NCBI GenBank assembly: GCA_013400155.1
Contig: VXBM01001004.1
Span: 62,001 to 126,000, forward strand
DNA from: Helopsaltes ochotensis
Lineage: Eukaryota > Chordata > Aves > Passeriformes > Locustellidae
Length of the DNA stretch: 64,000 nucleotides
Reading direction: 5' to 3'
Shown: piece by piece, positions 24,781-39,006 of the stretch
Layout: every line of letters starts with the position of its first letter
Position numbering within the stretch: position 1 is the stretch's first letter
Notes under the pieces: model-generated
What the model was told of the DNA's origin: nothing
The model's input: the letters and a program-made list of their open reading frames with translations, nothing else
Databases searched by the model: none
Made by a program: the position numbers and the translations under genes

Positions 24781-27700
24781 CCTGACACCAGGACGAAAAA
24801 CACAGTCTTAACAGAACTCCCAGTGGATATGTACAGCTACAACAAAACCTACAACTTCATCCTGCAGCATGAGAAGAAACAGCTTTTACAATCACAAAGC
24901 ACATGTTGCAAATAAAAACTGGCAACATTTTTTTGTCTTACTGCTGTGGAACTGCAGCAAAGACATAAATCTGAAAGATACTTCAAATCTTAATATGAAA
25001 GAAGCAGAGTATGATTCATCTGGGATCATCAAACTCAGGCAAAAAAGAGGGACCAACCCCAGAAGCTTGAGGCAACAATGTATTTTAGCCAGAATAAGCC
25101 ACTGTGTTCACTGTTAGGAACTCCTGATATCTTCATCTAAAGATCTTCATTTAGATATTTTTACCTTTAGCTATGCTATGGAAAAGTGAACTCCTCTATT
25201 GATACTGTTTTGTCTGCAGGACAAACATAACACATGTAAGCAGCAAGACTGAAACTGAGCTACTTCAGGTTACTCAAACACCAAGATATTCAAATTACTA
25301 CTTAACACTCAGCTAGATACAGACAGTGACACCTACTCAAACACAAAACTTAGAGTAATAACAAGTAAACAAAAAACCCCAACATGTAAAGTGGGAAGGC
25401 CCCAATTACTTCCCTTATTATTTTTATTCCAGATAATTATCTAAAGTAGTTACCTAAGTTGCTCTTACACTTGAGAAGCAGAAGAGAGTCACTGCAACAT
25501 CATGGGACAATCTTTGCTGGTGAAAAAAAAACAAACTACAAGGGGCAAGCCAGCACAATCAGGGCTATCAGAAGATGGCATGTTGGGGCAGCAAGCACCA
25601 GCTGAACCAGGAGGAATTCTTACAAAACTGTGGTTTGCTACGCTGGAAGACCTGCTGGGCTAGTCTGGTTGGCCAAACAAGAAAAGCACAAGCAGTACGA
25701 GTCACCCAGGTTACCTTCAAAATTGCTGTGGATTTCTTTTTGAAACAAACTTGTTAGGCATGTTGTGGTCTCTAAAGCACAGCAAGTGTAGAGTTTTGTT
25801 CTTTCAAAGAACATGTTCAGAACACGCTAAAAACCTGCAACCTCCCCACTCTTTTTTGTAAGTTTATGTGCAAGAGAAAGTTAAACATCTTGGTACAAAA
25901 TTTTTGTAGCCATGTGTCACAGAGACTATAGAGCCACTATTTAGGCAGAGGCAGGGTGACAGCTGCCTCATTTTTCGTGGGCTTTGGATTTGTTTGGGGA
26001 AAGCAAATCAAAGAAAATACTTTCTCCCTAAGAAAGCAGTCTGAAAGCACACCCTTTGTCACAGTTAAAGTACTGCATCCTAGCAATAACCTGAGCTGTC
26101 TTTGCAGAATCAACTGACTAGACAGCAGAAATTACCCAGAGGCAGCACCAAAAACTACAGTATCATTACTACAGTTTCCTTTTGAGTCACTAGCAATGGT
26201 ATGCATTACTAATTTGATCCTGCTGCTTGTCTTTCCAGATGTGAAACTCCCTGCGATGCCAAAAAGACTCATTCATAAGGTACTTCACTTGCCTCAACTG
26301 TTAAGGTGGCTGAAAAAGTACAGCTAACACATCATCCAGCCTTAAAAAGCTAATAGATACAGGACTAAAGCAGTCAGACAAAACCCAGTCAGGTTCCAGG
26401 GAAGACAATGCCCAGAAAAAAGAGGTTTTCAGCCCTAGAGTAAAGGGATACATTTCAGATTGTGTCATCAATACCAAAAAACAGTACATTCAAATCAAAT
26501 GTGTGAAAAATCCCATTAGGATAACAGTCTATGCAGAACAAATGACTTGTGAAATTGCAGGCCTGTTTCCTCCAGACAGAGAACTCTCTCTTTCAAAGTG
26601 GGGGAAAAGATGAAACCTGCTTTGCAGCCTCAGCTGTTCACTCTGACAATCCTGATGGAAACTGGTCAGCCTAGAACAAGCTGGCCAAAACTAATAATCA
26701 ACAACAATCAACCGTACAAGAACACAGCACTCCCACAGCTCCCATTCAGAGGTGCATGCTGCAGGACTCTGTTAGGGATCAAATTTTCTTCTTTATATGA
26801 CAGAAATAGGGCCTGCAATGTGTAGTCCTGCAGAATATAAATAATGGGGAAATTGGAAAAAGACTCACTGAAAAAAAATGCACTTGCAAGGCAAAAGCAA
26901 GGCTTTAAATAAATAATTGGGAAAAATCTGTAATGCCATTTCAAGAAAATAAAACACGAGCAGAGTCTGATAGCTATAAAGAAATAAAGATAAAAATCAG
27001 CTATTATCATAGACAGGTAAATAGGGGGATGCAATGCACACTAGATTTTTCCTGGTTTTGAAGTGGACAGATTTGAGTCCTGGTTGTTTCTAGGAGCAAT
27101 ACGCAAGACTTGAAGGAATTTATTTCAGAAATTTAAAGTATATTCACCAATAACTGTTGAGGTGCTCAAAATCAAATCCCAATAACAGACTGCACAAAAT
27201 TTTCATTGTTACTTAAGAGGGAGCAAGCTCTACCACCACAAAATTCTGCAAAAATTGCTGGTTTACTCTTTAGGGGAAAAAAAAGAAAAAAAATTGAGAT
27301 ATTTCAAAAGTCACAGTTCCAGCCATACAGAAAATTCTGCTCTCACTTAATCTAGATCCTCCCGTCAGCCCAGTTGAAAGTAGACCTTTAAAGAGCAAGT
27401 TAACTGGTGGCAGACAGCAATGAACCTGCCCAGGAAGAGATGGCCATTTCCTCTCCTTTTAAGATTTGCAGATTGCAAGCTTCCAATATAATAACAAGGA
27501 AACCAGGGCATCTTGAAGCTTATCAGATGTTTTTCCCAAAAAAACCCCACAGCTGCAGAAATGACATGACATATGCAGCAATTTTCCAAAAAATATCCCA
27601 AGGCCACGCTACACCAAGTCTTTCTGGGAATAGCAGTAGAACTTATCCAAATTTAGTTATTATGTGTTGCGTGAGGGACTGGAGAGGGTGGCCAGTGAAA

Positions 27701-28743
27701 AGACATTTATTTTAAGTCTCATTCACATTTTTCACTGAAAATTTGTAAATTATGGTATGATTTGGGACCACAGACTTTTCAGAGCACTACACAAGAGGCT
27801 CTTTGAGGTAATAGGCATGCAGAATGCAGAAGACCATCACTGGGTTGCAGGAAGAGAGAAAGCAATTTCTCACAGGAAACTTATAAAACACAGTCATTCA
27901 AGTGCACTTTTTTTACATCATAGTTAGAGAGGTAACTCATCAAGGGTTTTCTGAAACTCTGAAGTGCCATGAAAATCTCTGAAGTACCTTGAGGTTTATG
28001 AAATATGGGAACCAGAAAACTGCAATCAGACTGGAAGTGAGCAAATGTTGCTTCTTCTTTATGTGAGATGTGGAACTTGGCTGAAACTCCAAGTGAGAGT
28101 TTGCATTCACCTCTCCTTACATACAAACTGTAATTAATAGCAAGGTGAAAAGGCCTGATCAGCCCCCAAGCATTCAACTGCTTAGCTCTGAATTGCACCA
28201 CTGGGAGAGGTGCAGGCAAGGGTTGCAGCAAGAGGGTACACATCAACAAAAGCTGCCAGAGTGACAACAGTTAAGGACTAAGACCGTGCTTTTCAAAATA
28301 AAAGCTATGTCAAAAAACCCTAATTACACCACTAAGCAAGGAAAGCATTTTCTCAGTTTTCAAATCAACTGGGCTCATGGTATTTCATCCATCCTTTAAA
28401 TAAGTCATATTGATTAAATACAAACAAACAAAACCAGATCTTAATCTGCTTTTCCTCCTCAGGGAAGCAAACTGCATGACTTTAATCACTGGCTGAAGGT
28501 CCAAGTCAAGAAAACAACACTTACTGGAAGTCAAGATTCTAACTGTGCTGAGACCACCTCTATATCCCAGCGCTGATCACTACCTTCCATTTACCTAAGC
28601 CAAGTTGACACCTTCCAGTTACCTCTTCATATTCTTCATTTCTTGCCTAAGTTACCAGAAGAAGAAATTATGATGTCATGTTATATAGCTGATGTTTTTC
28701 AGCCCAGCTCATTGTCCAGCACAAATAATCACCACACAAAAGT

Positions 28744-28765
28744 AGTGCCAGATGTATCTGGCACT
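28744..28765. repeat. Perfect palindrome, 10-bp arms
   Basis: AGTGCCAGAT and ATCTGGCACT are exact reverse complements with only GT between them, in LPGAT1 intron 1. The left arm shares GTGCCAGATG with the 37-bp duplication near 840, which may be coincidence. Confidence 0.9.
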
Positions 28766-31700
28766 TTTAGATGACCTTATTAAATGACCTGACTAAATAG
28801 CCTACATGGGAAAGGCAAATGGCCCTTCTGTGCATTTATTTGTTGTCTCCTTAAAGTGACCTCAGAACTGAGGAGCTTGTCTCCACCTGAAGGACACTGA
28901 CCATTTAAATCTTTTCAACTTAGTCAAGTCTAGACAGACAAACCAGCTACTGACTGCCTGAATGATCACAAGAACACTGAGAATGCAGATGTAACATAAT
29001 CTGAAAATCAATATCCTCAAGCCATAAAACTGGCTACTAATCAACAGCTGCAGGCAGCATTACTCTCCTCTCCACCCACACACCTCTGCACCATCCTCCA
29101 GCTCCAGCGGGATAGCGTGGCAACCGACCACAGAACACACCCAGGCACTGGACATTCTCAAGCTGCAGCGTGGAGGGGGACACTTAGAAATGAAAGGCCT
29201 GCAAAGAATCCAAAAATAACTGGACACAGATGCAAGAAAGAAGGATAAACCTTTTAAGAGAAGTTTAAATGTTTCCACCGTTATGTTTCAAGAACTTTAA
29301 AAAACTTCTCATCCATGCTAAAAAAAACCACAACCCAATCTTTACAACAAGGAAGTTGTAACATGAACAAGAACTGCGAAAACACTGTTCCTTGGACTTG
29401 TTAGATACCAGGTTAATTTTTTCCATATAATGGATTTTATAAAGGGGAAATGATGTTCAGTTACCACAAATATAATGAAATAATTTAATAATAAACCAAT
29501 TAGAAGCTAATGATGCAAATAAATATAATAGCAAATTCCTATATTTAGTTTTATGTTTCTGTTTATGCAAATTCTACTATTAAAACAAGAGGCCACAGTA
29601 AGTTTGAAAAGTATGCTGGAATGTCTATGATACCAATTCTAGCTGAGAACTTAAGTATTACTTTTGTTGGTATGACACAACAAATGATTCAAGAGAACAA
29701 AACCTCTTATTAAATTTGCCCCAGGTCATCCTATACCAGTTCAGCAACTTTTAAGAATTAAGTGTGTGGCCAGGTTTCAGGCTGACAGTAAGCAGAAGCC
29801 CATCATAACATCAGAGGTAATACCTTTAATGGCGTAGTCAGGTTATCACGAATTAAGTAATTAGCAGGAAAAAACAGCCTCTCTCATTATATTATTCTAG
29901 CTGATGTACCTCAAAACAGCAGCAGAAAGTTTACTGTTCCTAATTTTACAAAAAGTTTAGCTCTCTGGCATCTGTTACTATTACAAAACAAATAATACTC
30001 TTACACCTGCTGCCAACAGCAAGAAGTACCTTGGATTTGTGGCCAACAGACACTACTTGGAACTTCAGCAGTACTTTTTACTAACATAAAACGGTCACTC
30101 TCTAGAAACAAATTTATTCAAACATTCTGAGTGGATGATTCCAATACCTATCCTTCATCCTCAGCACACAGACCAGCATTGAATGCACCTTTCAATGAAA
30201 CACCCAGGCTCAAATTGTGAAATATGTTGCTGCAATGACAGTAATTGAGGCTTCTCTTTCTCCCTCTCTTTTCACTCCTTACATTAAAAAAGAACTCCAC
30301 AGCTCAAATAAAAAAAAAAAATTCTATAGATCTGGAACAAATGGTGAAAATGACAGCAGAAAAATGTTGGGTAGCAAAAAAAGAAAAAGAACAGACTTCA
30401 GAATACTTAAATTAAAAACTACTTCAGTGCAGAGCAGCTTCTCTGGAGAGCACCCATAAAGGGCTTGAACAACTGAGTTGTGAAAGAGACTGGAAATGGG
30501 CTTCTCCATTTCAAATATAGAAGGGTGCCACAAATGAAAGAAGATATAATGACTCTCAAACTTCTACTTTACAATTAAATGATTAATTTGAATACTCGTT
30601 AGTCTGCGGGTAGCAATGGGCACTGTAGGCACTTTAAACGCAGCTTGTTATGATCTGTGGTTACTAGTGTCTTGGCTAACTCTTCTCCTGAAACTCTTGC
30701 CAAAAGTTTTATAAATGACTTTTTCTTCAAACAAAAATAAAACTAGGGAAAAAAAAAAAGGCTACAGAAGTCTAGCACTAGCACTCCCACAGAGTAAGAG
30801 TTTTGGTCAATGCCATTCAAACATTGAATTCTACCTATCCAACCAAATCCTCCATACTTTGCTCAAAGAAAGTCAGATCAAACCCAGGGAGTGACCAGAC
30901 AGTCGGATTTACAACACAGTTCTTGCAAAGTATCAGGAAAGGGTGGTAATGGGACTGGAAAAGAAGGGAGGAGGCCACCTGCTAGGGCTCCTTCCCACAG
31001 CAGCCACCCAAAATAACCCTTTGCCTTCCTACATTGATGCACAGTGACACCACTTGAGGATACATGAACTCAACTCTGCATTTCAGCTTTTAAAGTTCAG
31101 TAGGATGTTGAAACAAATCACAGGATGTAAGCAACAAAGGAAAAAAATGTATGTTTCAGAATTTTCTTGCTTTGAAAGAGGGGAGAAGCAGAAGTGCTCC
31201 TCCAGCCTGCAGAAATCTCGTCAAACTCCAGAAGCCCAAGAGAGGTATCAAATAATCTTGAATGTTTCGAGATGTGTTAACCAAGACAACAGAACTACCT
31301 GTGCAAAGACTTTGCTGTTGTCTCATTCCCTTCCTCTGTTACTACATTAGAAGACCAAAGTATTAGGTTTGATAATACAAACAGAAGAGTTCCAAATACA
31401 AAAAATATTCATCTGCTCAATTTCATGTCATCCACTCCATGCCAGAGGTTTAACAGACATTTACATTAACCATGCCTGCATCTGGAAACATTTTTACAAA
31501 TGTAAACTGAACCTCAGAGGTCCTTCATTCTCTATTAATGTATACACAGGCTATGGTTCTATTTATTTTCCAAGTAATGCTGTTGACAGGAGCAACAACA
31601 ACTGAATTTCATGCCAGAGAAAACCACAGGAAATAAAAATGAGTAAGAAAGAAGAATGCCTTTGGAAAGAAAACTGGCAGCTATCGGAGTTGGAGATTTG

Positions 31701-34700
31701 CCAGGCCATCTATATATATTTATGCATATCAAAATAGGACAGGTTCAGGTACAAAACTCAAGAGGCCATACTTCTAATGTGATGCCTTCAAGAGTGATGC
31801 AACTGTGGTACAGAACCCTTCTTGACAGGCTCTCATGCTGCTTACAACCCACACCATTGCTCTTTCCCAGGTTTTCCCAAATATACTCAAATATACCTTC
31901 ACCTTCATGTTTCTACATGTCCCTGGGTCAGATTCACAACAGATCTTTTCTTTGACTTTGACCTGCCTACAGTAATCTGAGCATCACTGCTCTTTCTTGA
32001 GAGTTTGATGTGGTTTTAAGAGGAAAATGAACACTATCCTAGTCAAAATCAGGATGGAGTTTCAGTCAGGTTAATGTCCTTCCAGTCCTCTTTTTAGGAG
32101 GCTACATGAATTTCTGTTTAACATAGAGTAGAAAATTTGCTTACCAGTTAGCCTTTTTCCTAATATTAAGAGTAAAGACTTTTCTGCATATGCCTTTTGG
32201 ATCTAAAAGACTATGATAAGCAAGGTGTACTAAACTCCACAGGAAAGGATGCTGCTTCCAGCACCATCTGCCACTGCCAGGTTAATGTGTTGCTCCAGAA
32301 GCAGAAGTAACAAATGCTGATTTGCCAAAAGCCCACTGTCTAACCTCCTTCTCCCCAACAGGATGGACAAGATACGCTGGCACTGTGGCAAACCCTGAAT
32401 CATTGATGCACTGTTTGAACAAGCAGCACATGTCAAACAAGACATACAATGGCTGAGTGTGCCTGCACTCCTCTCATCTGAGGCACAAACTTGGGTCTCT
32501 CTCCTCCACTCAGCTGTCAATTTTCACAGAACCCATGAGAACACCATTATGCCTGAAATCCAAACCATCTGGTCAACTGCAGACAGATTTGCAAGGAAGC
32601 AAATCAAAAGTGTGGGAGATGTGAGAGAACGAATAGCTGTTAAACAAGTAGCTTAATCTCATCAGGAAACTATACTTAAACATGGTCACATTTATCTACG
32701 TGGGTAATAAATACCCAAATCATAAAATTACATTAAAATGGTGTTTGATGGCCCACCTTAAACACCACATTCAAACATAACTGATTCTTAAATTAACCAA
32801 AAGTATGTGTTCTTAATATTGACAGGGTTTTTTCTCCCCCAGTTCTGGCAAGCAAACACAGACACTATGGACTTTCACAAGAAACCTCACTTGCTTGTAA
32901 CTACAGGGTGCTAGAAAACAAATTAAACTAAATGTTAAGAGAAGTCAGATAGCCCACTCTTTTGCCACAAAAAAACCCCAAATCCACAAGCACTCATGCC
33001 ACTGTCCTAAAGAGTCAATTTTCCTGAAGCCATGTCCTCCCAAAAAGCAGCAGCTCTGCCCCTTGCTCTTAGAACACCATTTCTATTTTTAGTTCCACAT
33101 AAGTGAGAAGCAGTAATAAGGCTATTAATCTTTCCTCTCCTCCTTTACTTAAATTACAAAACTGAGGTGAGTCTCTAAGCTATGAACTATTAAACTCCTT
33201 AAAAAGGGACAATTCCCTACCCTCTGGAACTGTAATATTTAAAAAAGAAGTTTTACAGTTACGTTGTATGAATCAAAAGAAGTAACACCATAGGCATTAT
33301 CTGGTAAAGCATTTGTGAAAAGGTATAATGGAAGTCTTTAAGGAAAAAAAATTAAACAAAACCTTCAGGTACTGGTGTCTTATTAAATCTCATAGACTTG
33401 CAATGTTCTACCTTTTAACGGGGACACTAAAAATTCCCTTCTCCTTTACAGTGAGTCAAGGAGATTGAATCTTTTTTATGCTGCCCAGGAAACAGAATCA
33501 CTGAGCTGTCCAATTTGGTTCTACTTCGAGTTCAGCTGTGAGTGAAATGGTTTGGTTTCAGCCTGCACCAATGAGGCTGATGACCCTCTTAGAGAGGTCT
33601 TAATTCTTCAGTAGCTTTGGAACAACTGAGACACAACTACTGAACTGTGAAGGTGAACCACTGGTATTTTTTTAGTATTATTCTCCATTGTGTTCTTTAC
33701 ATATTTTGTAACAGAAGGTATAGTTGTTCATTGGGACAAAACTTTCCCTAAGCTCTCCACCATGATACTCATCTATTTCCTAAACTGCTACTTTACTTAA
33801 ATGTTTATTACTTTGTATTGTTCAACACCAAACAACTTCTGCATTGTGTTGGCTATTCATGCAGCTTAAGTACTTTTGAAGTTTTCTACAACTGTCTCTG
33901 TAGCTGACAAATGCAAATAGTACACATACAGAACTTTAGACAAACCCCACAGCTGAACCAGAACCACCAGTCTCTTTATTTCTTTAGGAACTAGCTTTCA
34001 GTTTATCCTAGTCCTTTGTTCTCACCCTAAGCTTAGTTTTCTTCTTTAAAAGAATTTGGCAGAAGACACTTTTCCTATGTCTAAACAACATCAAGCAGTT
34101 AAGAAAATAGTAAGAAAAGATGAAGAAGTCTACTTCAGTGACATTCACATACTAAAGCCCTATCCTGCACAGGACTGCTCTTCTGAATTGAGGCCATAAG
34201 CAATAGTTTTAAAAATACACTAAAGCTGGTGCTGCTACCAAAAGATGCATTTCCTTCCTCTTTCGCTTTGCTGTTTGTAACTACCTTCTCTCACCACACC
34301 CACAAAAGGAACAGGGTTAGGGACTGTGTCTTCTACGTCACCCAGCAAAAAAAGGGGTGGCTGGGTAGTTTTAGCATGGGCCAGAGCTGGCTGTGACCCA
34401 GGTCGACTCAAATCATTAAATATTTGCCCAATAAAACTGAAGCAGTGGTAGGATGAGTCAGAAAGGCTGGGACTGGCTTTCTTCTGTGGCACTCCCTCCT
34501 TGAAATGCTTTGTGGGGGGAGAGAAAAAACACACAACAGCCTCACACACAGAATCCCTGAATGGTGTCACGGAACATTTTTGGGAATGCAAACATATTAG
34601 TTTTATTTATTTCAGTAAGTGCAGGCACAAGTGGCTGGACTATTATCTGAGCCGTGCAGGCTGCAAGAGCAGTGCAACTCCGTGCCTATGCAATCATGCA

Positions 34701-35716
34701 TCTGACATTATCCTCAGCATCAGAGTTTACATCCCACTGCAACAAACAGGAGCAGATTACATATCTTGGAGCTGTACTTTGGCTCAGTTCACACTGGGGA
34801 GTTACACCACTAAGTTTATATTCCATAAAGGATTTACCAACTACCCTGTCTAATTAAGGTTGCACAACTCTTCCATTTTTCAGCACTTGCCAAACTAACC
34901 TTTGGCAAGACTTTTCTGTCCCTCTCACACACGACAGAAAAAAGGAAAGTGATGTACTTTTTTAATCTGTTTGAGCCTCATTCTAAAAATGTAATTTCCC
35001 AGAACAAAATTTCAGAGAAAATAAGTTTTCTTCTCCACAGTAATTTTTTTTCTCCAGCTTTCTTAAAAATCTCTGAAACTTCCAGGTTTTAGAACAGTTA
35101 CATTAAATGAAATTGCATCTTTAACATAAAGGCATAGTATCTGACATGTTCCAATACACATGACAACACTGTTCAAGTGCAAAAAAAATTTCACTGCAAA
35201 GAATTTGTGGACAAAATATTTAACTCTCTAAGATTTTGCTTGTCCAAAACAGAGCTGGACAAAAGCTTTCCTGTAATTATTTCACATGATTCCTAAAAGC
35301 CTACCATCAAGGAAAAGAACAGGAAAAGGTAAAGCGAACAGAGACACATCTCCTAGGTATTCTTAGTCATATCCCTTCAGTAATGAAGGGAGAAGTAAAA
35401 AGACTAATGTGAAGAGAGATGATAAAGACAAAGGCCCAGATGAACTAGGGGGGATAAAAACACAGGCTAAAAATAGCAAACTCAGCCATAAGGAGGAATA
35501 GAACCCAGAATTCCTGAAACTTTATTTTCCTTTGGCTGTGAGCATATGAGCTAATTTAGAAGCATTCCACAGCCATTGCTGGACTTGAAATTATTGATGA
35601 GTACATATACAGAAAGGTGTGATCCTATAATTTTATCTTTGCTATGCTTTGGTAGGCTTGCAATAGTTCTTGTATTAAAGAGAGTAAGTGAAACAGGAGC
35701 AGAGGCTAACCTGCTC

Positions 35717-35860
35717 TAAAAAAAGAAAACAAAACAAAACAAAAATAAAAAAGGACTTAAATAGCAACAAACAATAAAAATAATAGTGTGTGCTTTTACT
35801 CTAAGCTTTGCGCCAGGAGGCAGCAGCTTTCTGGAAAAAAAAAAAAAACAAAAAAACAAC
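35717..35860. repeat. Two A-rich simple repeats
   Basis: A CAAAA-type run at 35717-35753 and an A14-C-A7 run at 35835-35860 flank about 80 bases of unique sequence in intron 1. No retrotransposed gene body is seen next to either. Confidence 0.75.
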
Positions 35861-38800
35861 TCAGAGAATATTTCATTATCTAATCTTTTGGAATGACCCT
35901 TTACAGTGAAATGATACAACAGAAAAATGAATTATAAGCTTTACTGCGTTTGACACAGTAGATTACATTTGCTGGCATTAGATGAACTACAAAGAAGTAT
36001 GGTAACTATAACCCACGTCCCCAAAAGGCGATATGGGGATTTCCTGATGTGATTTCTCACACCATTAGAAAGGACAAGGGTCGTTGTACAGCACTCTTTC
36101 CAGACACACCACATGCACAGAGAAGCTGATACCGAGTTCACTGCACACCTTCCCTCCTCTTACGCAAACCTGCAATGGGCCTTTGCTCTGAGGCCATGGT
36201 GGAAACAGCTCCAGTGTCCCCCAACTCACTCAACTCTGACCTTTCTTATCGAGACAGCTCAAAAGCTACACACAAACTTCCTCTTACAAGCAGCAAAACG
36301 AATGCAAAGATTCCTGCTTGATCTCAGCATAACCTACACATCAGGGAAAGCTTCATTTAAGTCAGAGATTGCCTAGAAACTCAACGCACACCTACAGCAT
36401 AAACCAGAAGTTTACGTGCGGTACATTGCTACTCAAACCTACTGAGTCACATGAGTATTTTTGCACATTCTAAGAAAACGTTAACAAGAACAATTTTCCT
36501 TCTCCATTTCACACACTGCCTGATCTCAAAAAAGAAGTTGTTTCCCTGTGCCTCTCCCTGCCCAGTCCCCAGAGTAGTGACCAGACCCAAAAGCAAAATA
36601 CTGCCAGTGAAAAATCAAGCTGTAGGAACCGAGAAGAGTAGAACCAATGGCAGGGTTAGAGGCACAGATAGGTCTCCTGAAATAACACTGCCTGCCTTAT
36701 ATGGGACAAAAAATTTACTCTATCTCATCTGCTGTCCTTCAGCTTCTGCTGCACTTCCTGCCCGAGGAGAGGGGCCAACCTGTCACGAGAAACAGCGCAG
36801 ACAGCAAATGTTGTCTGCACCAAGGAAGTGTTGTCACAGCAACTCCACCTGTATCTTTCACAGCTCTGGAAGACAAAAATATTTGCATTCTTAGAAGATC
36901 AGAGGAATTACGGCTGTTGACTGATAAAACGGAAACAAGATTTTGCATTAGGAGGAAAAAAAAAAGCACGACTGCTGAAAAATTATAGAGTGGTCACATC
37001 CTAATCACATGTATAAATCAGCCAATAAAGGCTAAACCACTTGGGAGGAGAAGAGATGGGGACAATTAAAAATCAAAAATCTCAATCTCAGCTTGTCTTT
37101 ACTTGCCTGAGTAGATCAGGAAAGAGAAATTCTCCTCACTTGACAAAACCTGACAATTCTTACAGACACTTAAAAATTAGTCACCATCCTGGCTGACACA
37201 GAATAGTAACACCACAGGATTGGTTCACTTTTAATTAAGCACTGCATCATTATACCAGCAAGCATCGTCACAGCACTAGGAGTTTTTAGTGTGTGCTAAC
37301 AGGTGTAGCCAACTGACCTATCCAATGCTACGGGAAGACTCCGTGTCACTGAGAGGTTGAAACACAAGGTTTTGTCACGGTGTACTCTTTTTTTTTTTTT
37401 TTGATTATGAAATACTCCAGGCACGGTTCTGAAGAAACCCCCTCCCCAGGTGCACAGAAGGCTGCAGAGCTCACAGCTTCTCTGCCCTGGTGCTGCCAGA
37501 GGAGCTGATGATGGCTGCAGCCAGGGGACACTCACCCTCCGCCAGCCCTGGCGCAGGCTGGGCACAAGCACCGCTCCCTACGGTGGGACCGAGCTGCCTG
37601 GAGCACAGTGGAGCAGAACATCAGCACCCCGAGTGTCAGGACTGTGCTGCCAGCTAATTACTCTGCTGTCCTAGAGACTCCTAATTGTAATACTGCAACA
37701 CCATCACAGGCTCCTACCGACTCCTGCATTCAGACAGCAGGAGAGGCAACAAAACAGTTTGTCTATGTGTAATTAATTAAGCAAGCTTCTCTCTAGCAGT
37801 CCTATTTTTGGTGATCTTATTAGGTACATAACAGTAATATTTTATTATACCACATTTAGTCTGCAATACTTGACCAAAGAAGATGAAATCTGTAAGACTG
37901 CTTTAAAATTAGTTTTGTAGGTGAGCAAAAGGTCATCAGAAATTCACCACCACAGATATGCTCCATCTCCCTCCCATCTACTGCACTATTTAGTGCTATC
38001 TGGTGTACTCATATATTAAATGACAAATTATAGTACAGGGGGGAAAGGTACTTGCCAACAAAGGATCAAGCACACTTGAGTTTGCTTTTTTTAGAATCCA
38101 TCTTCCAACAAATGCAGGAAAATATTTAGAAGTATTATTCAAAGGTGCCTTTCAAATCACACTAATTTGCAGACTCCAAATGCCCTGGCTGAACAGCTCC
38201 TACAAGAGCAATGCATTTATAAAAAAGCCTTTAAAAAAGGAGATTTAGAAGAGTTATAAGAAGGCCTTTCTGAAATCACATAAAAATAAAATAACATTGC
38301 TAGACTGTCTGTACACCCTTCATAAGAGTCATTTTCATTTTCATAAGAAACCCTATGGAGCTCAAGAGAACAACACAGATATTTATCATACTCTGCCCTT
38401 TAAAAATCAAAGTAAACCAATTATGCACAAGTTCTCTCTCATACTTGCGTCTTAAGAAGAAAAAGATTAGGGAGAGGACAGTGACCTTTACAATTGCTCT
38501 TCCCAGTCCTTTATTTTGCTTGTCCAGTCATATGCTATCTCTTTACATAATAGCAAGTGCATCTGCAAACAGAAACACCTACATTTATCAAAAAGCACAG
38601 ATTAGCGCTAATGATATAGACACAGATCAGGCAATTTCTGTAATAAATCTTCTATGATCCTAACAAAAACTCCCAGGTTTAGACAGGGGTGAGGAAGAGA
38701 AGGGTAGACATAGCTCAGGAGTTCTTCCTCAGCTCTTCCAGCTATATTCAATAAAATATACCAACAATTATGCAACAGCAGCAAAACCCAGAAGGATAAG

Positions 38801-38954
38801 CTAGCACTCACCATATTCTTTTCATTTGGTGTCGAGCTTTCTCCTACACATTACACCAAATTACAGGAGCAAAAAAAGTCCGCCCTCAATCTATTCTGCA
38901 GGCTGAGTTTAAGTCCCTAATTACAAATGATTTATGTCACTTCTTACCCAACAG

Positions 38955-39006
38955 ATGACCCAAGCTTGGAAAGGGAAAAAATGACCCAAGCTTGGAAAGG
39001 GAAAAA
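38955..39006. repeat. Perfect 26-bp tandem duplication
   Basis: The unit beginning ATGACCCAAGCTTGGAAAGG occurs twice directly adjacent, 38955-38980 and 38981-39006, with no difference. It lies in LPGAT1 intron 1. Confidence 0.95.

Noticed and set aside
27881..28267. 128-codon minus-strand frame with a hydrophobic start
   Set aside because: It starts at TTG. The first ATG leaves 120 codons with no recognisable domain, no CpG enrichment and no splice signals I trust.
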